Made by a program: the position numbers and the translations under genes. DNA of 64,000 nt from contig NZ_SMFL01000003.1 in NCBI RefSeq assembly GCF_004349265.1, positions 310,001 through 374,000 of the forward strand, in the 5' to 3' direction. Source of the DNA: Dyadobacter psychrotolerans. Lineage in GTDB: Bacteria > Bacteroidota > Bacteroidia > Cytophagales > Spirosomataceae. Numbering within the stretch: position 1 is the stretch's first letter; every line of letters starts with the position of its first letter. Positions 44,021 to 53,259 of this stretch are shown here, one piece after another. The notes under the pieces were generated by a model. That model was not told the DNA's origin, ran no database searches, and worked only from the letters and a program-made list of their open reading frames with translations.

Positions 44021-45247
44021 TTACATTCTCGCAGCCAGCAACAGCGTCAGGTCCTTATAACGCATGTTAAAACTTCTTGCAATGTGTGAGTTGGTCAGTG
44101 TTCCTTTATGGCAATACACTCCCTTCATAAACCAACGATTGGCATAAATCATTTCTTCGATACCGCCAATTGTTCCTGTTTGTAATAAAAACGGAAGAAA
44201 AACATTACTCAAAGCCGTACTTGCGGTATGTGCAACTCGAGACGGAATATTGGGTACGCAGTAATGAATTACATCATTGTATTTAAACGTCGGATCCTTA
44301 TGTGTCGTCATCCTGGATGTTTCAAAAGAACCGCCCTGGTCGATACTGACATCGATAATCACCGAGCCCGGTTTCATCTGAGAAACCATTTCCTTGGTTA
44401 CCACCAACGGACTGATTCCGTTTTCAGCACGCATGGTCCCGATCACCACATCGGCCCTGCTGATCGCCTCGCCCAAAGTATCAGAATCAATAATGGAAGT
44501 GTAAAGGTTTTGCCCGATGGCATATTTAAGCCTTTGCAAACGATAAATATGTTTATCAAAAACCTTGATATCTGCTCCTACACTGATGGCTGCTCTGGTT
44601 GCATATTCCGCAACTGTTCCCGCTCCCAGAATAACGATTTTTGTCGGAGGCACACCGGTGATCCCACCCAGAATAATCCCCCGGCCCCCATTGGGTGTGG
44701 ATAAATATTCAGCAGCAATAAGCAACACGGTACTTCCGGCAATTTCGCCCATGGCACGTATGATCGGCTTGCCTCCTACTTTATCTTCTATCAATTCGTA
44801 ACCAATACCCGTTATTTTGGCCTGATTCAGTTTCTCAAAATATTCCTTTTTTAGTGCAGGCAAATTGAGAACGGATATAAGTGTAGTCCCCGGCCTGATG
44901 TAGCCAAACTCTTCATCAACAAGCGGTTCAACTTTCAAAATCAAATTCGCTTTATAAACCTCCTCAGGACTTTGTACAATCCGGGCACCGGCCTCGCTGT
45001 ATTCATGATCCGAAAGATTTGCTCCTTTTCCCGCATTCTGTTCAACCCAGACTTCATGTCCGTTCCTGACAAGAATGCTCACAGCATCCGGCGTGAGGGC
45101 AATCCGGTTTTCCTGCAAAGAAACTTCACGGGGCAAACCGATCAGCAGGGAATTCTGGTCTTTGCGAACTGCTAAAAGTGATTCCTGCGGATAGAGTTCC
45201 GATTGCTTGGCTAGTTCTTTAAAACCGGGAATATGCGTTTGGGCCAT
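44021..45247 (-). CDS. ald: alanine dehydrogenase family protein with altered active site
   Basis: 408 residues, about 35 longer than typical AlaDH. Family marks: IGLPREVSLQENRIALTPD at the N-terminal domain (about residue 35), the NAD Rossmann loop VILGAGTVAEYA (about residue 205), VIIDVSIDQGGSFETS (about residue 300) and VIHYCVPNIPSRVAHTAS. The substrate Lys (LILKVEPL) is present. The catalytic His, normally in a Y-L-H-L-A context, is replaced: here the segment reads ISVLNLPAL (about residue 128). The reaction in the family is NAD-dependent L-alanine to pyruvate plus ammonia, but the substrate here is uncertain. tsaE lies 52 bases upstream in the same operon. Confidence 0.85.
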   Translation of the reverse strand: MAQTHIPGFKELAKQSELYPQESLLAVRKDQNSLLIGLPREVSLQENRIALTPDAVSILVRNGHEVWVEQNAGKGANLSDHEYSEAGARIVQSPEEVYKANLILKVEPLVDEEFGYIRPGTTLISVLNLPALKKEYFEKLNQAKITGIGYELIEDKVGGKPIIRAMGEIAGSTVLLIAAEYLSTPNGGRGIILGGITGVPPTKIVILGAGTVAEYATRAAISVGADIKVFDKHIYRLQRLKYAIGQNLYTSIIDSDTLGEAISRADVVIGTMRAENGISPLVVTKEMVSQMKPGSVIIDVSIDQGGSFETSRMTTHKDPTFKYNDVIHYCVPNIPSRVAHTASTALSNVFLPFLLQTGTIGGIEEMIYANRWFMKGVYCHKGTLTNSHIARSFNMRYKDLTLLLAARM

Positions 45248-45299
45248 TTTAGATGAATGTCAATGATGAATTGCTGTCAGGATCGTTTGAATCAAGTAC

Positions 45300-45746
45300 T
45301 TATTTAGTTCCTCCGATTTCCTCAGCGCTTAAAATCCTCTCCCCGTTTTCTTCCAGGTTGAGATTCAATAACAAATAATGCAGCGGCCAAAGCGATTCGA
45401 TTTTTCCCGGCCATTCCACAAAACAAAAACTTCCGGAATCGAAATACTCTTCCACGCCCATGTCCAATGCTTCCGTTTCGTCTTTAATTCTGTAAAAGTC
45501 AAAATGGTAAACAATACTTTTATCTGTACAAATGTATTCATTTACCAAAGCAAAAGTGGGACTGTGAACCGATGAAGTAACACCGAGAGTTTCACACAAC
45601 GACTTGATTAAGGTCGTTTTCCCTGCACCCATGTGTCCTTCAAACAACCAGACCGGTATATTTTTTCCCAGTCTAAGCAATTCCCGGGATACATCGGCCA
45701 GATCTTTAATATCCTTAAAACGAAAGATTGTCGGAGCTGTGTTCAT
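45300..45746 (-). CDS. tsaE: TsaE, ATPase of the tRNA threonylcarbamoyladenosine complex
   Basis: 148 residues, the usual length. Walker A GHMGAGKTTLIKSLC (about residue 37), then SPTFALVNEY (about residue 64), HFDFYRI (about residue 80) and FVEWPGKI (about residue 108) are all TsaE signatures. With TsaB and TsaD it is needed for t6A37 formation in tRNAs that read ANN codons. The ald gene follows 52 bases later. The -7 box at 45751-45758 lies four bases before the ATG, so the mRNA is probably leaderless. Confidence 0.95.
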   Translation of the reverse strand: MNTAPTIFRFKDIKDLADVSRELLRLGKNIPVWLFEGHMGAGKTTLIKSLCETLGVTSSVHSPTFALVNEYICTDKSIVYHFDFYRIKDETEALDMGVEEYFDSGSFCFVEWPGKIESLWPLHYLLLNLNLEENGERILSAEEIGGTK

Positions 45747-45750
45747 TGCG

Positions 45751-45758
45751 CAAAAATA
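45751..45758 (-). promoter_or_regulatory. -7 box of tsaE, giving an almost leaderless mRNA
   Basis: On the minus strand this is TATTTTTG, a full match to TAnnTTTG, ending four bases before the ATG at 45746. No TTG at the expected -33 distance. Confidence 0.5.
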
Positions 45759-45948
45759 CCATATTTTGGAAACAGTAAACGCATGTTGGCTATTACAAAT
45801 GTTTTATGTTTTGAAAAAGGTGAGGTTTCGGCATTTCCCTGTTCAGTTTAGGAGTGTTTTGTGCTTTTTATCAAATAGTTATATTTATAGTAAACTTTTA
45901 TAACTGAGCTGAAAGAACAATTTTCATTTCTATCCCTGATTAATTTTT

Positions 45949-46305
45949 ATGCAAAAGACCAAACCCAAAGATATAGACGAATACATCTCCGGTTTTCCAA
46001 AAAATATACAGGATCATTTGCAGGAAATTCGGAATACAGTAAAAAATGCAGCGCCGGATGCTACCGAAGCCATCAAATACGATATGCCAACTTTCATGCT
46101 GAGCGGAAATCTGGTTCATTTTGCTGCTTTCAAAAATCACATCGGCTTTTATCCTGTACCCCGAAATTCGGATGAGTTCAAGGAAGAACTTTCAGATTTT
46201 AAAGGAGAAAAAAGTACAGTTCAATTTTCGTTTGATAAACCCCTGCCGCTGGATTTGATTGACAGAATCGTCAGGTATCAGGTTAAGAAGAACCTAGGCA
46301 AATAA
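45949..46305 (+). CDS. DUF1801 domain protein (YdhG-type, frataxin-like fold)
   Basis: 118 residues. DIDEYISGFPKNIQDHLQEI at the start, APDATEAIKYDMPTF (about residue 36) and HIGFYPVP (about residue 64) are the recognised DUF1801 pattern. Family members have been proposed as iron chaperones because of a frataxin-like fold; direct evidence is limited. It is a single-gene unit divergent from tsaE. The region 45859-45887 holds a weak promoter-like pair (TTG and TATATTTA, 18 bases apart). Confidence 0.85.
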   Translation: MQKTKPKDIDEYISGFPKNIQDHLQEIRNTVKNAAPDATEAIKYDMPTFMLSGNLVHFAAFKNHIGFYPVPRNSDEFKEELSDFKGEKSTVQFSFDKPLPLDLIDRIVRYQVKKNLGK

Positions 46306-46382
46306 AATTTTAAATTTCAGCGCCAAGACCTCATTAAGTATTCCCCGCATGAATTCGGCTTTTATAAATAAACTCCGTTTTT

Positions 46383-48320
46383 ATGTTTAGAATTTCCTTT
46401 TTACTTCTGCTCCTAACTCCTCTTCTTGTACGCGCACAGATAACACAGCGAAATATTCTTTCCAAAAAATATACTGCCGCTGATTTACAATCCGCACTGG
46501 TTCCGAAAGATCAGTGGAAACCTTATCCAAAAACATCCGAAGAGTGGAAAAAAGCACTTCCTGATAGTGTAGTCAAATCAGTCATTCAATCAGGCGAAGC
46601 GGCATTGGCAACCCCGATGCCTCAGTTATCGGCAACGATTTTAATGAATTTTGTGCGAAGCGGAGACCGTGAAGAGCATTCGGCAGTGTCTTTTACCAGG
46701 CGTAGCAATCTGACAGATCTGATTATCGCCGAATCCGTAGAAAACAAAAACAGGTTTACAGAAGCAATCATGAATTACGTCTGGGCTATCTGTGAAGAAA
46801 CTTTCTGGGGAGTGCCGGCACATTTAAGTACGCAAAAAGCCGGGAACGGCCTGCCCGACATGCAAGATCCGATCGTAGATCTTTTCGCAGCTGAAACCGC
46901 AACAACACTCGCCCTGACTGATTATTTTATTGGCGAAAAACTGGATAAAATATCTCCGCTGATTCGAAAACGGATCTACGCCGAAACAAACCGCAGAATA
47001 TTTGAACCTATCAAAAACACAGAGAGATATGGTTATTTGAGTAAAACAAAGGCGGTAAACAACTGGAACCCATGGATCGTTTCCAATTTGCTGGTGGCAG
47101 AGCTGCTGTTGGAAAATGATGAATCGAAACGGAAAGATTATGCTTACACGTATATGACGCACATGGACGCGTACCTGAACGGATTAGGTGAAGATGGCGG
47201 CTGTGATGAAGGGCCGAGTTATTGGTTTGCAGCGGGTGCCAGCGTTTTTGATGCGCTGGAAACATTACAAAGTGCAAGTAACGGTAAGGTAAATATTTAT
47301 GATGAACCGCTGATTCAAAAAATGGCGTCCTATGTTTATAAAATGCACATTGCGAATGATTACTTTGTCAACTTCGCCGATGCAGATCCCAAGCTCCGTC
47401 CTGACGGCCTGATGCTTTACCGTTTTGGCCGGCAATTGAAAGATGACAATCTGACTCAATTTGGCCTCTGGGCATTTAATTCTTTCCCGGAAGCAGCTAT
47501 TGCAAAGGGAAGATTTCAACGCCAGCGAAAGGTAGCCAACCTTTTGACTTTACAGACGTTACCTTCTACACCTTCAACTTACAAACCAGTCGCCCACGCG
47601 TGGTTCAACGACATTCAGGTGCTGACTGCCCGAACTAAAAACGGCCTTTTTCTCGCAACACATGGCGGACACAATGCCGAAAGTCACAACCATAATGATG
47701 TTGGCGATTTTATTGTTTATGTTGACGGAGAACCCGTTATCGTCGATGCCGGCCGCGGAAATTATACTGCCAAAACATTTTCTTCCAAACGATACGAGCT
47801 CTGGTTTACGCAATCACAATATCACAATCTGCCGGTTATCAATGGTATCGGAGAACCTGCGGGACGGCATTTTGAAGCGCAGAATGTGACCAGCAAGATT
47901 GACAAAAAGGAACTCTCACTTTCAATGGATATTGCAAAAGCTTACGCAAAAGATGCAGGTGTACAGTCCTGGAAAAGATTGGTAAAACTTGATCCAAAGA
48001 AAAACACCATTGAAGTGGCTGACGACTACCTACTTGATGCAGATCCAAAATCTTTGCAGCAAATTTTCATGACAGTTTGTGAGGTTAATACCAGCAACAC
48101 CGGAAAAATAATCTTTAAAACACCGGGTAAAAAAACCGTTTCTCTAAGTTATGATCCCCAACTATGGACTGTATCTTCGGAATTTCCATCAACAGAAGGA
48201 ATGGAATATCGCAGTTTTAAAACCAAATGGGACAATCACCCGGTGCAGCGCATTGTGCTTACTGCCAAAACATTAACCAAAAAGGGAAAACACGGTTTTG
48301 CTATTGCAAAATCAGAATGA
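46383..48320 (+). CDS. heparinase II/III family polysaccharide lyase
   Basis: 645 residues with a signal peptide (about residues 1-18, ending VRAQ). An alpha-alpha toroid (about 60-390) contains NNWNPWIVSNLL and the GEDGGCDEGPSYWF loop, where Tyr is a likely catalytic base. A beta-sandwich follows (about 400-645), beginning with the metal/His motif THGGHNAESHNHNDVGDF and IVDAGRGNYT. Such enzymes break uronic acid-containing polysaccharides by beta-elimination. The substrate is unknown. The next gene starts 54 bases after its stop on the same strand, so the two are probably co-transcribed. Confidence 0.88.
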   Translation: MFRISFLLLLLTPLLVRAQITQRNILSKKYTAADLQSALVPKDQWKPYPKTSEEWKKALPDSVVKSVIQSGEAALATPMPQLSATILMNFVRSGDREEHSAVSFTRRSNLTDLIIAESVENKNRFTEAIMNYVWAICEETFWGVPAHLSTQKAGNGLPDMQDPIVDLFAAETATTLALTDYFIGEKLDKISPLIRKRIYAETNRRIFEPIKNTERYGYLSKTKAVNNWNPWIVSNLLVAELLLENDESKRKDYAYTYMTHMDAYLNGLGEDGGCDEGPSYWFAAGASVFDALETLQSASNGKVNIYDEPLIQKMASYVYKMHIANDYFVNFADADPKLRPDGLMLYRFGRQLKDDNLTQFGLWAFNSFPEAAIAKGRFQRQRKVANLLTLQTLPSTPSTYKPVAHAWFNDIQVLTARTKNGLFLATHGGHNAESHNHNDVGDFIVYVDGEPVIVDAGRGNYTAKTFSSKRYELWFTQSQYHNLPVINGIGEPAGRHFEAQNVTSKIDKKELSLSMDIAKAYAKDAGVQSWKRLVKLDPKKNTIEVADDYLLDADPKSLQQIFMTVCEVNTSNTGKIIFKTPGKKTVSLSYDPQLWTVSSEFPSTEGMEYRSFKTKWDNHPVQRIVLTAKTLTKKGKHGFAIAKSE

Positions 48321-48373
48321 GGGGTCCAACCTCTAAAAATATCGTCTTACCTAAAAACATAACAAAAGCCATT

Positions 48374-49327
48374 ATGTCTGAATCGATTTCCCGGCGTAAT
48401 TTCCTGCTTAACACCGCCGCTGCAGGAAGTATCTTGCCTTTAATCTCCGCTGAATCTTTTGCCCTGAAGCCTGCGGCAAATGCGGATATGCCAAATATTC
48501 ACATTTTCTCAAAACATCTGCAATTCCTCAATTACCAGGATATGTCGGAAGTGGCGAAGGAACTTGGTTTTGACGGGATCGATCTTACCGTTCGCCCAAA
48601 AGGCCATGTGCTTCCTGAAAAGGTAGAAACGGACTTGCCGCTTGCCGTAGAAGCAATGAAAAAAGTCGGATTTTCTCCTTCTCTCTTTTGCACCGCTGTG
48701 GAAGACGCTGCAAATCCGGTTGACAAAAAACTGCTCGAAACTGCAGCCAAACTTGGTTTTCAGTATTACCGGATGAACTGGTACAAATATTCAGATCCGA
48801 AAAAGATAGCACAGTCTCTGGACGAATTTACAGTAAAGATGGCCGGACTCAGTCAGCTCAATAAAAAGCTCGGAATTACCGGCTGTTACCAAAATCACGC
48901 GGGAAGAATGGTTGGTGCTTCGATGTTTGAAATTTGGAAAATCCTTCAAAAAGCTGATTTAAAACACATGGGAGCACAATACGACATTCGTCACGCTACT
49001 GTGGAAGGCGGTTTATCCTGGCAGACAGGTTTAAACCTGATTCAGCCACATATCAAAACCATCGTATTAAAAGATACCACCTGGAACAATGTAAATGGCA
49101 AAACAAAATTACATAATGTGCCGCTGGGACAAGGAATGGTTGATTTTGACACGTATTTCAAATTTGTAAAGCAAAATAATATACAGGTACCATTCTGTCT
49201 GCATCTTGAATATCCGCTGGGCGGAGCCGATCAGGGAGCGGATAAGATTACTGTGGATAAAAAAGTCGTGTTTGATGCGATGAAGCGGGATTTGGCTAAG
49301 GCTAAGGAACTTTGGGAAAAGGCTTAA
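48374..49327 (+). CDS. Tat-exported TIM-barrel sugar isomerase/epimerase-like protein
   Basis: 317 residues from the ATG at 48374; longer readings from 48227 or 48317 run into the previous gene and are rejected. The N-terminus SISRRNFLLNTAAAGSILPL is a twin-arginine signal, implying export of a folded, possibly metal-bound protein. The rest is an AP_endonuc_2-type TIM barrel (about 40-310) with FDGIDLTV, a metal-site candidate CYQNHAGR (about residue 175), YDIRHATVEGG and HLEYPLGG. It probably rearranges a sugar or sugar acid in the periplasm, which would suit the lyase upstream. The PQQ dehydrogenase gene starts 10 bases downstream. Confidence 0.88.
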   Translation: MSESISRRNFLLNTAAAGSILPLISAESFALKPAANADMPNIHIFSKHLQFLNYQDMSEVAKELGFDGIDLTVRPKGHVLPEKVETDLPLAVEAMKKVGFSPSLFCTAVEDAANPVDKKLLETAAKLGFQYYRMNWYKYSDPKKIAQSLDEFTVKMAGLSQLNKKLGITGCYQNHAGRMVGASMFEIWKILQKADLKHMGAQYDIRHATVEGGLSWQTGLNLIQPHIKTIVLKDTTWNNVNGKTKLHNVPLGQGMVDFDTYFKFVKQNNIQVPFCLHLEYPLGGADQGADKITVDKKVVFDAMKRDLAKAKELWEKA

Positions 49328-49337
49328 CTCATTGCTC

Positions 49338-51437
49338 ATGAAGTCATTTGCCTGTGTTGGTTTGCTTTTATTATTTTTTGTCACCGGATTTATTTTTAAA
49401 AATGATTCCGGTGATACGGATTGGACCGAATACAACGGCGACGGGGCACGAAGTCATTATTCTCCTCTTACGGAAATCAATAAAGACAATGTTAAGAACT
49501 TAAAGGTAGCCTGGACTTATGCCTCAGGTGGAGCTGACACGGCTGGTAACCGAACGCAAATCCAGTGTAATCCGATTATTATCAAAGGTATCTTATACGG
49601 AGTTTCTGCCAGTACGCAGGCCTTTGCTGTCGACGCTGCCACCGGAAAAGAAATCTGGAAAACCAATTTGTCCGAAACCGGGGGCAGTATCAGCAGAGGA
49701 GTAAGTTACTGGACAGACGGAAAACAGGAACGGATATTTTTGGGTGCAGGAAAATGGCTGTACTCGCTTGATGCAAAAAACGGAAACGCAGCAGTTAATT
49801 TTGGTCGAAAGGGAAGAATTTATCTAAAAGACGGACTTGAGAGGCCTGGCGCTGATGACTACGTGCTTTCCAATACACCCAACACGATTTTTAAAAACAT
49901 CATCATTGTAGGCACTCGGGTAAACGAATCCGAAACGGCTTTGCTTGGTGACATCCGGGCTTATGACGTTTTGTCGGGCAAAAAATTATGGACCTTCAAA
50001 ACCATTCCTGAAAAAGGTAAACCCGGCTCTGAAACATGGTTAAAACAGCCAGCCCGTGAGCTAACTGGAGGCGCTAATTCCTGGGCTGGAATGGCGATTG
50101 ACCGAACCCGTGGCATCGTGTACATTCCGACAGGATCTGCCGCTTATGATTTTTATGGAGGTAACCGGCCCGGTGACAACCTCTATGCCAATTGCCTGAT
50201 CGCCATTGATGCTGCCACCGGAAAACGCCTCTGGCATTACCAGCTTGTACACCATGATGTCTGGGACCGCGACGCTCCGTCGCCGCCGAATCTGGTGACA
50301 TTGATTCATAAAGGTAAAAAAGTTGACGCCGTTGTTCAGATCACCAAACAAGGCTACATTTTCGTTTTTGACCGAGTGACAGGCAAGCCACTATTTCCTG
50401 TTACAGAAACGGCGTTCCCGATCAAGGGTGTTCCAGGCGAACAACTTAGCAAAACGCAACCCATCCCAACGCTACCGGTACCATTTACAAGGCAAAGTTT
50501 TACAGAAAAGGACCTCAATTCCTTCGCAGCGGACCGGGATTCTCTGGCTGGTATTGTCAGGAATGCGAGAACAGGAAGTGCATACATTCCGATCGGATTT
50601 GATATGACCATATTTTATCCAGGAACAGACGGCGGCGCACAATGGGGAGGTGCAGCAACGGATCAGGAAGGCATAATGTATATTCCCGCAAAAGAGGTTC
50701 CTGTTTACACTACATTACGAAACAAAAAATCAGTTGCCGACGCCAAAGGAACAAGCAGTGATAAATTGTATCAGCTTCACTGCTCAGCCTGCCATGGTGC
50801 CGACCGGGCGGGAAATCACGACGGTTCCTACCCGTCATTAATAAACATTGAAAAACGATTAAACGAAAAACAGGTTCAGCAACTACTGATGACTGGCCGC
50901 GGCATGATGCCCTCATTTTCACATATTCCGGTCGCTGAAAGACAGGCTGTTGTTGATTTTCTCTTTAATAAAAACACAGATAAACAAATTGTTTCAACAC
51001 AAAAGACCCAGGTTCCTTACCAACACACAGGTTACAACAGGTGGTTTGACAGAAATGGCTATCCAGTCAGTGAGCCTCCGTGGGGAACGTTGACTGCGGT
51101 TGATCTCAATACAGGGAAATATCGCTGGCAGGTGCCGCTTGGCGAATATCCGGAGTTAATTGCCAGAGGCATTCCACCAACAGGCACCGATAATTATGGC
51201 GGGCCGTTGGTGACTGCAAGTGGTGTTATTTTTATTGCTGCAAGCAAAGACGAGCAATTCAGAGCTTTTGACAAAGTAACCGGTAAAACTTTATGGACCT
51301 TCAAGTTGCCTGCGGCTGGCTATGCCTCGCCAAGCACTTATTCAGTCAAGGGGAAACAGTATGTTGTGATCGCCTGCGGAGGTGGAAAACTGAATACAAA
51401 GTCGGGCGACCAGTTTGTGGCGTTTGCTTTGCCGTGA
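49338..51437 (+). CDS. PQQ-dependent quinoprotein dehydrogenase with an inserted cytochrome c domain
   Basis: 699 residues from the ATG at 49338 (a TTG six bases earlier is rejected). An N-terminal signal or anchor helix (about residues 3-22) precedes an eight-bladed propeller opening with DWTEYNGDGARSHYSPL, the standard start of membrane-type glucose/alcohol quinoproteins. Inside it (about 470-560) lies a cytochrome c with heme site CSACHG (about residue 481) and Met in GRGMMPSF; the propeller then resumes at about 580 and ends with YVVIACGGGKL. It oxidises a sugar or alcohol outside the cytoplasm and passes electrons to the built-in heme. It forms a likely operon with the two genes upstream. 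No PQQ synthesis genes are visible. Confidence 0.92.
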   Translation: MKSFACVGLLLLFFVTGFIFKNDSGDTDWTEYNGDGARSHYSPLTEINKDNVKNLKVAWTYASGGADTAGNRTQIQCNPIIIKGILYGVSASTQAFAVDAATGKEIWKTNLSETGGSISRGVSYWTDGKQERIFLGAGKWLYSLDAKNGNAAVNFGRKGRIYLKDGLERPGADDYVLSNTPNTIFKNIIIVGTRVNESETALLGDIRAYDVLSGKKLWTFKTIPEKGKPGSETWLKQPARELTGGANSWAGMAIDRTRGIVYIPTGSAAYDFYGGNRPGDNLYANCLIAIDAATGKRLWHYQLVHHDVWDRDAPSPPNLVTLIHKGKKVDAVVQITKQGYIFVFDRVTGKPLFPVTETAFPIKGVPGEQLSKTQPIPTLPVPFTRQSFTEKDLNSFAADRDSLAGIVRNARTGSAYIPIGFDMTIFYPGTDGGAQWGGAATDQEGIMYIPAKEVPVYTTLRNKKSVADAKGTSSDKLYQLHCSACHGADRAGNHDGSYPSLINIEKRLNEKQVQQLLMTGRGMMPSFSHIPVAERQAVVDFLFNKNTDKQIVSTQKTQVPYQHTGYNRWFDRNGYPVSEPPWGTLTAVDLNTGKYRWQVPLGEYPELIARGIPPTGTDNYGGPLVTASGVIFIAASKDEQFRAFDKVTGKTLWTFKLPAAGYASPSTYSVKGKQYVVIACGGGKLNTKSGDQFVAFALP

Positions 51438-51514
51438 GTTCTATGATAAAAGGCAATTCACTATCCTGTATCTTAATTCAAAGATCCCTTTCAGATTTGT
51501 ATTAAAGGTAAATG

Positions 51515-51544
51515 TTGCCTCTATTTGTTCAACGATTAACTTTG
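51515..51544 (+). promoter_or_regulatory. promoter of the Gfo/Idh/MocA gene
   Basis: TTG (51515-51517) and TAACTTTG (51537-51544; full match) are spaced 19 bases. The leader to the ATG at 51596 is about 46 bases. Confidence 0.6.
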
Positions 51545-51595
51545 TTTTCAATAAAGACAAACTCTTAATTCTTCATTCATAACTTTTTAATATCC

Positions 51596-52633
51596 ATGTC
51601 ATCAAAAATTCTTAACGTTGGTTTGATAGGTTTTGGCCTTTCAGGACGCTATTTTCATTCACCATTCCTGACCACCAATCCAAATTTTAAACTTAAAACT
51701 GTTGTAGAAAGAAGCAAAAACGAAGCGCAGGAATTTGATCCGAACATCGAAAACGCGCGATCCGTTGACGAACTTTTGAGCGATCCGGAAATAGATCTTG
51801 TTTTTATATGTACCCCAAATGATACCCACTTTCCTTATGCAATGGATGCGCTGGAAAACGGAAAACATGTGGTGATCGAAAAACCATTTTCTGCTACGAC
51901 AGAGGAAGCGAAACAGCTTATCGCAGTGGCAAAAGAAAAAGGCCTGATATTAACTGCATATCAAAACCGCCGCTGGGATTCGGACTTCCTGACTATAAAA
52001 AAACTCATTGAAGAAGACAAACTTGGGGATATCGTTGAATACGAATGCCGCTACGACCGTTTTCGCCCGGTGGTTCCGACTGAATCCTGGAAAGAAAAAA
52101 GCGTCCCCGTTGGAGGAAACCTCTACAATCTCGGGCCGCACTTAATCGATCAGGCACTGGTACTATTTGGCGAACCCGAGACGGTTACAGCGGAAATCCG
52201 CTCTGTGAGACCGAACAGTGAAATCGACGATTACTTCGATGTCAGACTTGGTTATGCCGACAAGCTTGTGATTGTTAAATCAAGCCTGATGGTTTATGAA
52301 AACTTTCTGCGTTACAATCTGCACGGAACAAAAGGTTCGTTTATCAAAGGAGGTTTGGATCCACAGGAAGAAACACTTCGTCAGAACATACTACCGACAC
52401 AAAAGCCATGGGGACATGAGCCAGAAAACCGTTGGGGAACACTTTACAGCGAGGCATTCAGCGGTGTGGTTGAAAGTGAAGCCGGGGATTATGCTCCTTT
52501 TTACCAAAACGTTTATGATGCGATTGTAAACGGAGCCGAACTGGCTGTAAAACCGGAAGAAATTCTTCGTACCTGCCGTGTGATCGACCTCGCAAAAGAA
52601 AGCAGCGAAAGCAAGGCTGTTTTGAAATTTTAG
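51596..52633 (+). CDS. Gfo/Idh/MocA family NAD(P)-dependent oxidoreductase
   Basis: 345 residues. N-terminal Rossmann fold VGLIGFGLSGRYFHSPFL (about residues 8-25) and the family hallmark GKHVVIEKPFSAT (about residue 88), where the EKP Lys is catalytic; the second catalytic position is in GGNLYNLGPHLIDQAL with its Asp-His pattern (about residue 178). The protein has no signal, so it acts in the cytosol on a sugar or inositol-like alcohol. It is a separate unit with its own promoter, and a terminator follows at 52697-52732. The exact substrate is not predictable. Confidence 0.93.
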   Translation: MSSKILNVGLIGFGLSGRYFHSPFLTTNPNFKLKTVVERSKNEAQEFDPNIENARSVDELLSDPEIDLVFICTPNDTHFPYAMDALENGKHVVIEKPFSATTEEAKQLIAVAKEKGLILTAYQNRRWDSDFLTIKKLIEEDKLGDIVEYECRYDRFRPVVPTESWKEKSVPVGGNLYNLGPHLIDQALVLFGEPETVTAEIRSVRPNSEIDDYFDVRLGYADKLVIVKSSLMVYENFLRYNLHGTKGSFIKGGLDPQEETLRQNILPTQKPWGHEPENRWGTLYSEAFSGVVESEAGDYAPFYQNVYDAIVNGAELAVKPEEILRTCRVIDLAKESSESKAVLKF

Positions 52634-52696
52634 TTTTAAATAGGCGTTCACGCTGAAACGCAGATCGCGATTTGTGTTAGCATATCGAGGAACATC

Positions 52697-52732
52697 AAAA
52701 AAGGAAGACCGCAGATTGCTGTCTTCCTTTTT
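52697..52732. terminator. bidirectional terminator
   Basis: AAAAAGGAAGAC (52698-52709) pairs perfectly with GTCTTCCTTTTT (52721-52732), between convergent genes. Confidence 0.9.
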
Positions 52733-52763
52733 AAGTAACTGATGAAGGTGTTTACCTAAATCC

Positions 52764-53132
52764 TTATTTTTCAACGGCTGTTACCAGACGTTTTGTTTCA
52801 GTAGCAATTGCGAATGGTTTTGAAGTTATCTCACCGCCGTTAGACACGATGAAGCTATAATTTCCATCCAAAAGATTCGACAGGTCAAAGATTTTGGTAT
52901 ATTTTTCTGACTGGGGAATTGATGTGCTGTAAACAACAGTTCCGTCGCCATCTTTAATAACAAGTGAAGATCTTTCTTTCACGTTGTCAAGAGTCAGTTT
53001 AAATTTCAAATCGCTTGAAGAAACAAGTTCAATTGCAGCCGCCGCTTTGTTTGAAACTTTGTCAGCAGCGAAAGAAAAACTTGCAGTAGATACTCCCACC
53101 AAAACTGCAACAGATAAGATTAATTTTTTCAT
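52764..53132 (-). CDS. small exported beta-sandwich protein, unknown function
   Basis: 122 residues with a clean signal peptide (about residues 1-22, ending SFAADK). The mature 100 residues form an Ig-like beta sandwich by pattern: FKLTLDNVKERSSLVIKDGD, then VVYSTSIPQ, then LLDGNYSFIVSNGGE. This resembles DUF3244 and the general shape of type IX secretion C-terminal domains, but the protein is the domain alone. It is transcribed alone from a very good promoter with a leader of about 120 bases, which suggests high expression. Function unknown. Confidence 0.75.
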   Translation of the reverse strand: MKKLILSVAVLVGVSTASFSFAADKVSNKAAAAIELVSSSDLKFKLTLDNVKERSSLVIKDGDGTVVYSTSIPQSEKYTKIFDLSNLLDGNYSFIVSNGGEITSKPFAIATETKRLVTAVEK

Positions 53133-53259
53133 GATATTTCTAATGTTTTGAATGTCTAAATTTTGGTTAAACTAATTGTACTTTTCAGATAATCTAAAAT
53201 AACACTTTAAGTTTTTTTTCTCATTCCGGTTAAACTTTCATTTTTCCGTTTTGATGAAT

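Noticed and set aside
48227..48373. N-terminal extension of the TIM-barrel protein
   Set aside because: It runs inside the lyase gene, and the twin-arginine signal must lie near the true N-terminus at 48374.
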